DNA of 64,000 nucleotides, from NCBI GenBank assembly GCA_022393335.1, contig JAJEKB010020985.1, positions 376,732-440,731 on the forward strand, in the 5' to 3' direction. How positions within the stretch are numbered: position 1 is the first letter of the stretch; each line of letters starts with the position of its first letter. A program made the position numbers and the translations under genes. This document shows positions 23,575-34,769 of the stretch, piece after piece. Source of the stretch: Macrotrachela quadricornifera. Lineage: Eukaryota > Rotifera > Eurotatoria > Philodinida > Philodinidae. The notes under the pieces were generated by a model, which was given only the letters and a program-made list of their open reading frames with translations, did not search any database and was not told the origin of the DNA.

Positions 23575-25641
23575 CGATGATCTACAATTTTAAAAGTTAT
23601 TAATGAATGAAAGAATATTTTAAGAAGAAAAATTTTTTCTATTTTATTTTTTTCACTATGTGTTAAATATAATAGAAAAATGTTTTGTAAATATAGTTAC
23701 ATATATATACTTGCACTCGCCTGCTGGTTTCTCAAGAGTTAAATTGCTTTTTCAATTTTATTAAATTCTTTTTTTTTGTTCAAGGATATGTTTCTATCTT
23801 GCCGTCAAAATATATATATATATTTTCTTTTTTTTTATGTCAATCTCATTTATTAACTAACAGGTAATACCATTAGCAAAATTTTTACACATATACGAAT
23901 TGAATTTTTTTTTTTTTCTAATCAAGTAATTTGATTCTCACCTTTGGCATATTAAATGTAATTTTATTAAAAAATAAACCATTATTTAAAATTAAAGAAA
24001 TAGAGACTTACCAATTTCTTTAAATATTTTACTTAACATGAATCTATTGTATAAGGTAATGTTATAGAGCTTTAACGCGACTTTATTTCTATATAATCAG
24101 TTTCTGAACAGAGAAAAAGAGGGAGAAAAAAAAATGACCTTGAGTTTTTCTAAGCATATACACACATGCATCGAGAAGCAATTATTGCATTCATTTTTGT
24201 CGTTCTGGTCGGAAACATTGGCAAGTAATACGAGTGTTAGATGACGAGAATGAAGAAAAAGAAGAAGAAGAAAAAAAAAAGGCAACAACAAAAAAAAAAG
24301 AACCTTATATTACCGGAAATATCTATAAGGCATGATTGCGTGAAATCAATTATTTGAGCAAGTTCTAAGTTTAAACAAACACACTACCTTTTTGGTATGA
24401 TGGTCAGATGAGCCATCGATTTTACGCCTTTGCTGCTGCTGCTGCTTCTTCTTCTTCTTACATTAACAGAGGATAGAATGAAGTACGGACATCGAATGAT
24501 TTTAGATGTATGTATGTAGGTAGAAGAATCGAAATTCTCTTTACAATTTTCTTTTTTTCGATACATATATGAAAGAAGAACGATGAAGAGAATAAAATTT
24601 CAAGTCTTTCTTCTTTATGTCGAGCATGCATGTTCTCTCTTTTCTGATGAGATTGATGATGGGATGTGTGGGTGAGTATTTTTCAAGATGCAACAAACGA
24701 AGTATAAAATAGAAAAAAAAAAAAGAAGAACAACACATTCTTGAAAAAATAAAGCCGATATAAAAAGAAATGGAAAAGAAAAGAAGAAGAAGAAAAAAAA
24801 TGTTATTACCTGTGGTTTTACGTACAAAGAAATGATGATGAAAGTCAACGGAAGATTAACTGCTGTTAACATCAGTATCAAAAGAAGAAAAAAAAAAGAA
24901 TAATACACAAATCATAAATTACTAGTTTAACTTTATCTCTCAAGCTTACTCTTATATGTTCAATAAATATATTAACATATTCTTTTGTAAAAAAAAAAAA
25001 AGAAGAATTTATATTTATAATTTGATTCTACAACACACAAGCAAACATTATTTGAATGATGACTGATGAGAAAGAATCATATACATATATATATATTTAC
25101 ATAAAAATGAATTCTTTTCCTTTGTATTATTCTTGAACCTGTCTAATAATGAACAATCATCAACCTTCACAATAGTGCAATTCGAGAAAGAATATTATAT
25201 GTTCTTTCTTTTTTCTCTTCTCTTCTTTTTTAAACAAATATGATTGTGAAATGAAGAAAAGAAATCTTAGAAGAACAATAATGGTAATTTAGACACGTAA
25301 TTTTACATCATCACTTTTCCTCTTTTTTTCTTTTTACTTCTCTACTTATATAGATACTGAGAAATTCAACTAGCTGTACAAATATTCAATATCAACTTTC
25401 ATTTACATTAGTCTATAAAACAATACATGAACAATGACTTGTATATTTACATAAAAATACTAATAAGAATAGTATCTCATTTGTCTATTCAACATTTCTA
25501 TGTCTTTGTTCAATTATTCAAAAGAAACAGTATTATAGTCAAGAATTTACTTTATTAATCATATATCACGATATTTAAGCGCTAAAATGATATATAAAAA
25601 TATTTTATTAAATTATTCCATTTTTATTATTTGTTAATTTA
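23575..25641. other. Upstream region of the FOXJ1-like gene
   Basis: AT-rich, with (GAA)n and (GCT)n tracts near 24255-24275 and 24430-24460. Pyrimidine tracts and possible splice sites make a 5' UTR exon or promoter likely between 23.6 and 24.6 kb, but none can be placed. The many short minus-strand frames are lysine/serine or phenylalanine runs without coding character. Confidence 0.4.
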
Positions 25642-25983
25642 ATGAATAAATATTATAATCATCTAGATTATTCACAACAAAATGATGATACATATACTTA
25701 TCGAAATAATCATAATAGTAATTTAATTCAACATAATGAATTAAATAAACCAATAAATAAAATTAATTTTCGAAAAAAACAAACAATAATACCTTATAAG
25801 AATTCTTATCAATCACAATTATTATTATCATCATCATCAATTATTCTTATTTTAATACGTTTAATAATATTAATAATTATTTGTTGTTTATTTTATTATA
25901 TATTTATTTATTTTTATCCTAAATCAAAACAAAATAGATGGGAACGTCTTTGGTATACAATAATACATTGGTTTATTGAATAA
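25642..25983 (+). CDS. Small single-pass membrane protein, hypothetical
   Basis: An uninterrupted frame of 113 residues uses the same A/T-ending codons as the verified genes here. Residues 1-60 are hydrophilic (Asn/Gln/Tyr-rich with a basic INFRKKQ patch). Residues about 65-92 form one strong hydrophobic helix (IILILIRLIILIIICCLFYY), followed by an aromatic/basic tail (WERLWYTIIHWFIE). This suggests a tail-proximal membrane anchor. I recognise no family. A plain 3' flank with poly-T follows at once. It could be chance, but codon choice and composition argue for a real gene. Confidence 0.5.
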   Translation: MNKYYNHLDYSQQNDDTYTYRNNHNSNLIQHNELNKPINKINFRKKQTIIPYKNSYQSQLLLSSSSIILILIRLIILIIICCLFYYIFIYFYPKSKQNRWERLWYTIIHWFIE

Positions 25984-26250
25984 TAAAAATATAAATTTTG
26001 TTTATTTATTTTCTTTTCATTAAAAATAAATGACACTTTCTTTCTTTATTTCTTTTTTTTTTATTAAGATTCTATTCATATTTTAATCTAAACAATTCTT
26101 ATTCTTTACAATTTTCGAATATTAAAATGGTAGAACATAATCAATGGATTGTACTTTACATTTCATTTTTTCATCATCTAATACATTATATCAAAGAAAA
26201 AAAATGCAGTACATAGAACAATTTATTTAATATATTCATTTGTTTATTTA

Positions 26251-26685
26251 AGAAAATTGAAAAATAAAGATGCACACAAAGTTGTAATTTATAACTGGTT
26301 GGGCTTGCATCAAATGCTTTTATTATTTCATCCTATTTAGAAACAAAATATATCAAAAGATACAGTATGCAAAGCTGTACAATTTACAAAGAACGAGTTA
26401 TAAAAAAGGAAGATTAAAACACCGAATTCAATTTGTAGCAAAATAATATATGATTATCGCGCGATCGAAATTTTATCAATCAAACTTTCATCCATTTTCA
26501 AAACAAAAAAGCGCAAGTATAAAACGAGTGGTCTTATGTAAATATTAGAGCTTTTCACACTGCATCTTTTGGTATATTTTGCTCTAAATAGGACGAAGTA
26601 AGTGATGAAAAACGGAGCCTATTATTATGTTCAACCAGTTACAAATTACAACTTTTTGTGCATCTTTATTTTTCAATTTTTTTAA
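26251..26685. mobile_element. MITE-like element with inverted arms of about 150 bases
   Basis: The left arm starts attgaaaaataaagatgcac near 26256. Its complement closes the element near 26660-26683. Inner arm blocks also pair: gttgtaatttataactgg against ccagttacaaattacaac, and a tcctatttag / ctaaatagga pair. The spacer of about 130 bases is AT-rich without a frame. Related single arms are seen near 16078, 27665, 56735 and 61388, so this is a multi-copy family in this genome. Confidence 0.8.
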
Positions 26686-26689
26686 ATAT

Positions 26690-27920
26690 ATCTGCAACAG
26701 TTTTATGATCTTGTTATATGTACATTCGTAGAGAATTTTCAGCATTGTCTTTTTATTCAAAGAAAAGGGTTTTTAATTACCGGGACAATAAAGGAGAAAT
26801 CTTTAAAATATTAAGACACCCATTATTTCTGGAACACTCGTTAGCTTTCAACATTAAGTTATTGTATATTATAAAGTTGAGATTAGAAATGTTTCGTGAT
26901 TATCTATTATCTTTTGGTGCGATATGTTTGAAGAAAATTATGTTTGGAATCACTAGTGTATTTATTGTATTTTACCATCATGAAAATAGTGGACAGAATC
27001 GATATGAAATTCTTCGATAAATAGACTGCATGAATATTTATGTTCGAGAAATAATTGTTCAACATGGAAATAAACAATGGAACTTACGAGATCAAAATTA
27101 TAGTCTTTCATGAAACGGATAGAAGTATTTGCCAATGACCTATCAAACGTGTACTACGTCTATTTATATGAGAATAGAGATACAATAGTCTACTCCTGTA
27201 GATTGTAGTAAAAAAATACTATATTTTCTTTTATTCGTTTTTCTCATGTCGATCCCTATTTGATCCATGATTGTCCTATGTCAAAAGATACAGTCGAATC
27301 TGCACTTTCTTTCTGTGGATTTGGTTTTGGAAAAAAGAAAACCGCAGATAGAAATATTTTGATAATTAATCTTGAATATCGAAAATTTTCAAAAATCAAA
27401 TCTAGAGCTATAAGCTATCGTCAATAAGCTCATCGATTTATATCTCTAATTACATATCTATTTTTTTTGTAATGAAGTCAGATACTTGGCTTACATTTTT
27501 ATATATTATTATTTATGAATACAATTTTTTTCATATGATGCTAATGTGTATGTAGCATGATGTTGCCTTTTTGATAGATGAAATTGTCATTTTATTTAAT
27601 CTTTTGTCTTGTTAACATATACTATAAATATATATGCATTTTAGTAATAAAAATATATACATATTTAATAAGTTGTAGAACTTTTCATGTTGCATTTTGT
27701 ATTATACTTTATTTTAATAATCAATCGTATTAGATAATAAAAAAAACCTTGTTCATTCATGATGTCCCACCCATTATTATAAACTACCACAAATACAATA
27801 AAATTCTATTAAATATTTGTTTCAATTCTATTGATTAATATCAATATTTACAAACATCTTTTCTTTTTTTTCTTTCTTATTTGATCAAATTAAAATACGC
27901 GCATTGTTGATAATTAAATA
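26690..27920. other. Gene-free AT-rich stretch
   Basis: A 100-codon frame at 26718-27020 (+) starts beside the repeat and shows no recognised domain, with codon use unlike neighbouring genes. A weak relative of the 26251 element arm lies at about 27660-27720. Nothing else is supported. Confidence 0.35.
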
Positions 27921-28091
27921 ATGAATGAAATAAGTATTGCTATGTTAACTATTATATTTGGTGAAATATTTCTTTTTAGTATTATGATAATAAGTACTCT
28001 AATAATTTATTATCATTTTGTTCAACCAAATGAACCAACAATTGATATTGATTCAATAGATATAAATGATCAAAATGAATATTTAAAATAA
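27921..28091 (+). CDS. Very small membrane protein (56 residues), hypothetical
   Basis: A short frame from ATG at 27921 to TAA at 28091 encodes 56 residues. Residues about 5-32 form a hydrophobic helix (MLTIIFGEIFLFSIMIISTL). An acidic tail follows (IDIDSIDINDQNEY). The composition, a membrane helix then an acidic, ordered-codon tail, looks selected rather than random, and codon use matches local genes. It lies 104 bases from the end of the convergent tetraspanin gene. No family is recognised. Confidence 0.45.
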   Translation: MNEISIAMLTIIFGEIFLFSIMIISTLIIYYHFVQPNEPTIDIDSIDINDQNEYLK

Positions 28092-28194
28092 ATATAATGT
28101 TTAAAAATATCTTTTTTTTTTTCTTCCTCAAAAAAAAAAAACAAAAGAAAAAAAACATGATAAATGAAAAACAAAAAGTTCGGTTTAATTATTT

Positions 28195-28993
28195 TTAAAC
28201 ACTTCCATAATTATTCTTCAAATCTCGTAAAAGTACAATAGCTAATACTAATCCAATAATTTCAACAAAGAAAAAGAAAAGTGTAACACCACCTAATGCT
28301 TTTGAATATCGAATAAATAAACTACGAACTGATTCATGACAACCACGAGCATAATAAGCATTTGTAGTTGTTTGTGTTGTACAATCAAGCTTAACACAAC
28401 ATGATGATGGTGGTTGAGTACGTCCACCTGGTTCTAACCAATCTTTCCATGAATTAACACCACAACATGTCCAATCTTGTTGAAGACGATCCCATTCTTC
28501 ATTAACATTACCATTTCCTTTATCATATAAAGCTAATGATCGTAATAATTTATCACGTAATTGATTATCTGCTTTATTACGAAGTGTAAAACCAACAATA
28601 GCAGCAATTAATTGAAGTAATAAAATTAAAATTAATGAACCAATAAAAATTTGTAATAAACCTAAACGATTTTTATATGCTCCAATAAAACCTTAAAAAA
28701 AAAAGCAATGAGAAATTTCTATTAAGAAAATAATTTACCAAGAGCTGATAAAATAATAATAAAAACACCTAAAGCAATAACAAAACCAGCACCAGACATA
28801 ATTGAATGACCAGCTATTTCCGCAACTATAAGAATAATTTAAAAAAATAAATAAATAAATTTTTCGAAAATTTAATATTTTACTTACAATGTGAAGCATG
28901 ATGATGAGCTATACTACCGGTAACAAGAAGTGAAATACCGGCTATAAGATATAATACCAAAAATCCAAGAAAAAGAAGTTTATTTAAACGCAT
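28195..28993 (-). CDS. Tetraspanin
   Basis: Three minus-strand exons (28888-28993, 28739-28825, 28195-28691) join in frame and code 229 residues. Four membrane segments lie at about 7-29, 44-64, 75-100 and 195-220. The large extracellular loop carries the signature DWTCCGVNSW at about 137-146, then PPSCC at about 158-162 and two further cysteines (KLDC, ARGCHE), the six-cysteine pattern of tetraspanins. The tail is short (RDLKNNYGSV). Tetraspanins organise membrane microdomains with integrins and immunoglobulin proteins. The specific subfamily cannot be named from the sequence. Introns are 62 and 47 nt, typical of this genome. Confidence 0.93.
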
Positions 28994-30120
28994 TGAATGT
29001 TTTTATTTTCTAGTAACTGATCTAATAAATTTTATCTATTCAATATTTTTTATTCTGAAATTAAATCAAAGAATGATAAACAGTTTATAAATGTCTTCGA
29101 AAACGAAATAAAGAAAATAATAATACCCTCGATTAGAAATAGAAAACGAACGAACACACATTTCACTTTCTATAATCAAAAAAATAAAAATAAAAAAAAG
29201 TATTAACAGATATATATATTTTCAACCAATTGTCGTTGAATCGAATAGTACCATAGATTTTTTTCTTTCGCTTTTTTTTGCTCTTATTTGTGTGCATAAA
29301 GAAAGAATGTATGGATCGAAGTATACATCCAAATATGGAGAGGCTTAAGTACCTTTCTTTTTTTTTCTTGTAGAATGATCGAATAACCCAAATAGATAAA
29401 TTATTTTTGTCATTTTTCCATCTACCGTGTGAATCGAAACAGATTTAGATTTTTTTTTCTTTTCTCTGTATTTTATCAGTTTTATTATATTGATGAATCA
29501 ACTAGATTCGATTTGTTTCTCATCTCAAGGTCAATGAATAATAATAATATTTACAAATAATATATATAAAAAAAAAGCCACATAAGAGAAACAATATTTC
29601 GTAGTTAAATGAGTATAAAAAAAAAGATTGTTAGTAAAGAGAACAATTATATATTAAAATGATATTTACAATAGGATACGTAATAATTTGAATGTATGAC
29701 AATATATGTACATCGTACATTCAAATAGAATAATTTCATTGAAAATTTATGAGTGCAGTTCGAGTGTGTAATCAGAAATTTTATGATTCTAGTTGACAAT
29801 ATGGATTTTAGATTAATAGTTTCTAGAAGTATTGCAGTAAATCGTCAATAGATCGAATATACATGTAACAAAGATTGTTGGTATAATATAGAAATTTCAT
29901 CGAGAGTCTACGAAAATTAGTCGCTATGCACAATAATCTACACATTCATAACTGAATTAAAAAAATACTGGAAAATGAAACTTAGTTGACACAAATAAAC
30001 TAAATAATGACGACAAAATAACAAAAACAATAATAGATAAATTCTCTATGTTATCATCAGTTAAGAATTCTTTTTCTCTAATCTATATAGGATTTTAATT
30101 ACTAGCAGATCAGCTTCTTT
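28994..30120. other. Tetraspanin upstream region, AT-rich
   Basis: The promoter and any 5' UTR exon of the tetraspanin should lie here. Only poly-A/T runs and short AT repeats are visible, and no coding frame is supported. Confidence 0.4.
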
Positions 30121-30560
30121 TTTGCTAAAGTATCAACATTTGTATTAAATAAAACTCAAAGAAATAAATCTTTATTACTTTGTAATGGCTTTAATTATAT
30201 TATTGATGAAACAACTGACGATAAAATTTATTGGAAATACGAATCTACTAGAATGCTTAAATGTAAGGGTCGAGCTCATCGTAATTCTGTTAATACCACG
30301 ATTTTACATGAAACTAATAACCACAATCATCTTGGAAATACTGTTTCAAATGAAATTTGAATATTTAAAAAAAATTTCGTGATTGTGTTATTAACTATAA
30401 TGAATCTACACAAACTGTGATTTGTATTTGTTTAATGAATTTATCGGATAATACTGTAGCACGCATTCCAAACTTTAAACATATAAAGTTTTGATACCAA
30501 TCTGATCATTTTTCTTGTGTTTATGAGCTTTTTTTGGTACCTGTCCAACTGGTATCTATT
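30120..30560 (+). pseudogene. FLYWCH-type zinc-finger fragment, probably from a Mutator-like transposon
   Basis: A frame without an ATG (about 30130-30360) reads NKSLLLCNGFNYIIDE, then KIYWKYESTRMLKCKGRAH and ETNNHNHLGN, the order of conserved residues in FLYWCH fingers (LL, F/Y, W, C-K-R, H-x-H). The first zinc Cys, normally in W-x-C, is Tyr here. A stop at 30358-30360 and a frameshift precede further similar sequence (RDCVINYNESTQTVICIC) up to about 30480. It is a decayed piece; rotifer Mutator-like elements often carry such fingers, which is an inference here. Confidence 0.6.
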
Positions 30561-32819
30561 CAATAATTCGTTCGGTTTAACGTTGGTCTTTTAAAATAAT
30601 TACTGTTAGTTTTGTACTCAAAAGTGGTACTCTAGATTTTTTACGAAGACAGATATCTACATCGTGTAATTTTTTTTTCATTGATATTTTCCTTTAAATC
30701 AATCAACTTGAGTTATATATTGATTGTTGTTTGTTTCCATAAAACAGACTTTTTTTTCAAATTAAAAAGATATGATTTTGAAAAAGAAAAGTATTGATTT
30801 AAGTTTATTGAAAAGATTAATTGTGATTGACAATATATTGATTTTATTTTCTTGTTTTTTTGCTTCGAGGGTTAATCTTAAAGAAAACTATGGTTGTCAT
30901 ATGAATCATTTATTTTATAATACTTAGAATGGTCCAAAAATAGTAACACAGGTATTGTAATTCCTAATAGAAAAATTTAAAAAAATCTCACTCTGTATAG
31001 TCTGATATCATACTTTAATTTCATAATAAAATTTCGATAAGATTATTTTGTTTGCATGTGTCACGATTGCGTGAATGCTAATGATTAAAAGTATGAATTT
31101 CTGAAGTATTTCTACTCAATTTTGTAACTATCAGAAAAATGTTTTTATTAGGTTTCAATTTATACATGATAATTAAAGATTTATTCTAAATAACTTACCA
31201 GATACGTTTGTTCTTAAAAAGATCATTTGTAAATCTTAGAAAAACGAAACAGAGCAATATTGCATTATATATAGCAATGAATCTTACTTTATTTTTGATG
31301 AACAAATTAATCAATTACTAGGATTGATCAAAAGTTTGTTGAACGATAGTTAAATTTTTATCAAATATTTAATATCGAAAGATTTGGAATGAGGATGAGG
31401 ATGTGGCTGAGTAAGATAAAAATTTTTTGCCCAATAATCCACACTAAATTAATACCATCGATGCAGAATTTCACACTGAATCTAACTCAATCAGTTTTAG
31501 GCTCAAGTGGCAAAGCAAACCCGGCCACGAAATACTTTAGAAAAATACGGTATTTTTGGGTCAAATACCACTTTTTATTTGATGACTCCCTTGATCTTTA
31601 CACTATCAGATTTGCATTAAAATTCTGCACTAACTCGAATTGAACTAAATGTAACTTGAGTACAGAAGCGAATTCAGACAGTAAAAACTCGAATCTGTTG
31701 CTAACTTTATCCACATTATCTGAAAGACTGTTTAAATCTAATACGAGACATTTCACCATGTATTCATACAATATAAATCTTTCGATATTAAGCATTTTCC
31801 AAAAAAATTAAAACATCCTTCTATTCTTTTAAGTCTATGACATATTCTATCTTTTAAATTGGTAAATATACATGATAAAATTAAGATTATTATTATAGTT
31901 AATGAGATGTAGTTTATATTTAATAGATCACACAATAAATGTAAGGACAATCTAGTATAGAATAAACAAAATCTGTCTATTGACCTTGATTATATATATA
32001 TATATACAAAAAGATGACAAACATTTTGGGTTCTGACATTTGCATGTGCATATAAAATGTGTCGAATAAATGTGACACGCACATGTAAATTTAATGAATC
32101 ATAAAGAAATAAAACAGTTATGGAAACATTTAACAAAGATATATATATATATTACAAAATAATGCTGCATAATCTGTGAAAAACTTTTTCATTTTTCAAT
32201 AACAAGTCTTCTAGAATAGAGAATTTATCCTATCGAACCATTAATAGATAAGAATTCTTTATTCAAATATTCTTAAGTAATTAAATATTATCACATTCTA
32301 TATAGGATAATAAAAAAAAGTTACTAGATTTATCGAAAAAAAAAATGGTTAAATTACTCAAAACATTTCCATATAAATTCAAACATAATAAAGAAAGAAA
32401 TTAATAGAAAATTTTGAAATTTTTTGGTCTGATTTACCAAGTATTTTTATTAACTCATTCATATTTACAATGATATTTTAAAATGGTTTTTTCTTTCCTC
32501 TAGACATAATTCATCATCTCTACAATATATAGAAAATGATAATTATTATTTAATCTAAATCTCAACATTTGTTTAGTTTTTATTTTATAATCTATATGAT
32601 TAAATAGAACATTTTTGACATATTAAAAAAAATAATACAAATAGACAATAATGAAAAAGGATTTATTATTAGCAATAGAAATACTAGAGCATGAATTATA
32701 ACTGTTAATGTTGACAAGAGAAAAAGAAAGAATTTTTTTTAAATGAATATATAAAAAAGAAAGATGAATAAACGTCATTTTTATTAAATGTAAAAATTAC
32801 TAGAAATATAAACATATTT
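30560..32819. other. Gene-free AT-rich stretch with a weak inverted repeat
   Basis: An inverted pair around taatatcgaaagattt occurs at 31370-31385 and its complement at 31780-31796, with weaker pairing on the outer flank, possibly a decayed 430-base foldback unit. No gene is recognised. The 32.5-32.8 kb part probably holds the promoter of the globin-like gene. Confidence 0.4.
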
Positions 32820-33576
32820 ATGGGCTGTTTTCATTCATCAATAAATCGAATTGAAATAGAATATCTTTTTAATTCAAATGATATTTTATATTTAACACAA
32901 TCATGGAATATAATTAAAACTCATGATGTTCAAAAATTTGGTCAAGATGTTTTTATAAGGTTAAAAAAAAAAAAAAGAAAGAATATAATTATAAAAATAT
33001 AATATTAAATATATTTAGAACTATTAATCAAAATTCATCACTTCGTCATTTTTGGATATCAAAAATTCAAGTTGATGGAAATAATTATGATTATAGTCAA
33101 AGTGAATCATGTTTAAGAACTGATTTAAGTTGGCATATTGGATTACATGATTATAGTATTCAATTTACTTCAATATTTGATAAACTTTTATTAGTTGTTA
33201 ATGATGAAAGTCGTTTAAAAACAGAAATTCAATCACTTAATCTTCCGGAAAATATTTTCATTAATGAATATGAATCTTTAGTAGTATGTTGCTTTTTTTT
33301 CTTTTTATTAAATAAAAGAATAAAAATTTTATTAATTCTTTGAATCTTTTTTTCCTAAAGATAATGAAACAATCTATAATGGAAATGCTTCGTAAACGTT
33401 TTAGAATGTTTAATTATGACTTTACTGCTGATCATGAACAAGCTTGGAATAAATTTTTAACATTTATTATTCAATATCTAACTAACAAAGATAATACAAT
33501 AAGAACACCAACAGAAATTGTTATATCACCAGCAACTTATAATGAACAATCATCACGTAATAATAATCATCATTAA
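32820..33576 (+). CDS. Globin-like protein with N-terminal acylation motif
   Basis: Three exons (32820-32959, 33019-33283, 33361-33576) join in frame and code 206 residues. Helix A/B sequence ILYLTQSWNIIKTHDVQKFG leads to VFIR, where intron 1 splits an Arg codon after its second base (AG|A). This is the ancestral globin B12.2 site. Intron 2 falls in phase 0 after ESLV, the G7.0 site. Helix E has LHDYSIQFTSIFDKL with a candidate distal His, and helix H has AWNKFLTFIIQYL. No His occurs where the proximal F8 ligand should be (SLNLPENIFINEYESLV). The N-terminus MGCFHSS fits N-myristoylation plus palmitoylation, as in globin X, so membrane attachment is likely. Whether it binds heme is uncertain. 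Confidence 0.75.
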
Positions 33577-34769
33577 TTTACATATTCTTTAGAACAAAAA
33601 AATCCTTAAAAAGTCTAAACATTATTTATTCATGCAAGATTATATTTAAAAAAAATAATATTAATAATTTGTTTTTTTCTGTTAATTTACATTATTAGAA
33701 TTTTTTCAAGAATAACAAAACAATTATTAATAAAAAACAACGCATATTTTTCAGGAAATAAATTAACATAATACATAAAAAGAAATGTCGTATATATAAC
33801 CGTAAGCTTTTTAAGAATAATAACTTGAAGCAAAGATAAGAATATAGTTACTTTCATTAAAGTATAACAAAAAAATAAAATTTAATATTGTTCGTTTGAC
33901 ATTAGAAAAAAAGAAAAGGACATATTTGATTTTACTAACATGTTAATCTATGTTAATTATCTTATGAAAATTACATATATATTTGTTAAAAGAAAATAAT
34001 CAGTGGGAATTTACCGACTTTAATTTCTATAGCAATCAGGATCAAAGATTAATGAGTATGTTTTAGTCGTTAAGCAACCATACATACGAGATTTTCTTGA
34101 GGATGATCGTTAGTCACATTTTATATAAGCATAATCAGCATATGATCGACACAAAAAGATAAAATTAGGAAAACTCAAATCAAAATAGATAATCGATAAT
34201 CCAATAGACAAAAAAATAAATATAATAACAAGTATTAGTAAAAAATGAAAAAATAAATAAGATACTATGTTGTTTTCTGATAATTTGAGTATCATTTAAA
34301 AGTATTTTGAGATATATGTATGTCAAGTATATAGCGAAAAAAATTTTATAGAAGTATCTATTAGAAATTCTTCATTTTATGTATACAAAGTGGGTCATAA
34401 ATAGCACAGTGATGAGAAATTTAAATGTCTCCACTGTAATTTGAGTAAACGAGCTGATTTTTTAAAAAATCATTGATAGACACATATTCAAAGTTTGTAC
34501 CTCTAATGGCATACTTAGAGAAACCCTATGAACATAGCTGTAATATTAATAAAAATATCTGCTCGTTTGCTTGAGTCGCAATGAATATATTTAAGATTAC
34601 ATTTCGAAACAAAATTTGTCGTAATATTGTCATTTGAAAATGATTATATGAATTTTACCAATAATTAAATCATATACATATTTATTATAATTTCTATTTT
34701 CCATTACAAAATAAATTCACAAAGAAAAACTATATCTGAATCTTTTTAAAATCTTAATATATAAAAAAG
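33577..34769. other. Gene-free AT-rich stretch between convergent genes
   Basis: This lies between the globin-like 3' end and the helicase 3' end. Only homopolymer-rich DNA is visible, with a weak inverted pair around aaacgag near 34449 and ctcgttt near 34562. No gene is supported. Confidence 0.4.

Noticed and set aside
24097..24908. Several minus-strand frames rich in Phe, Leu and Ser
   Set aside because: Built from (GAA)n and poly-A tracts; more likely regulatory or UTR DNA upstream of the FOXJ1-like gene.
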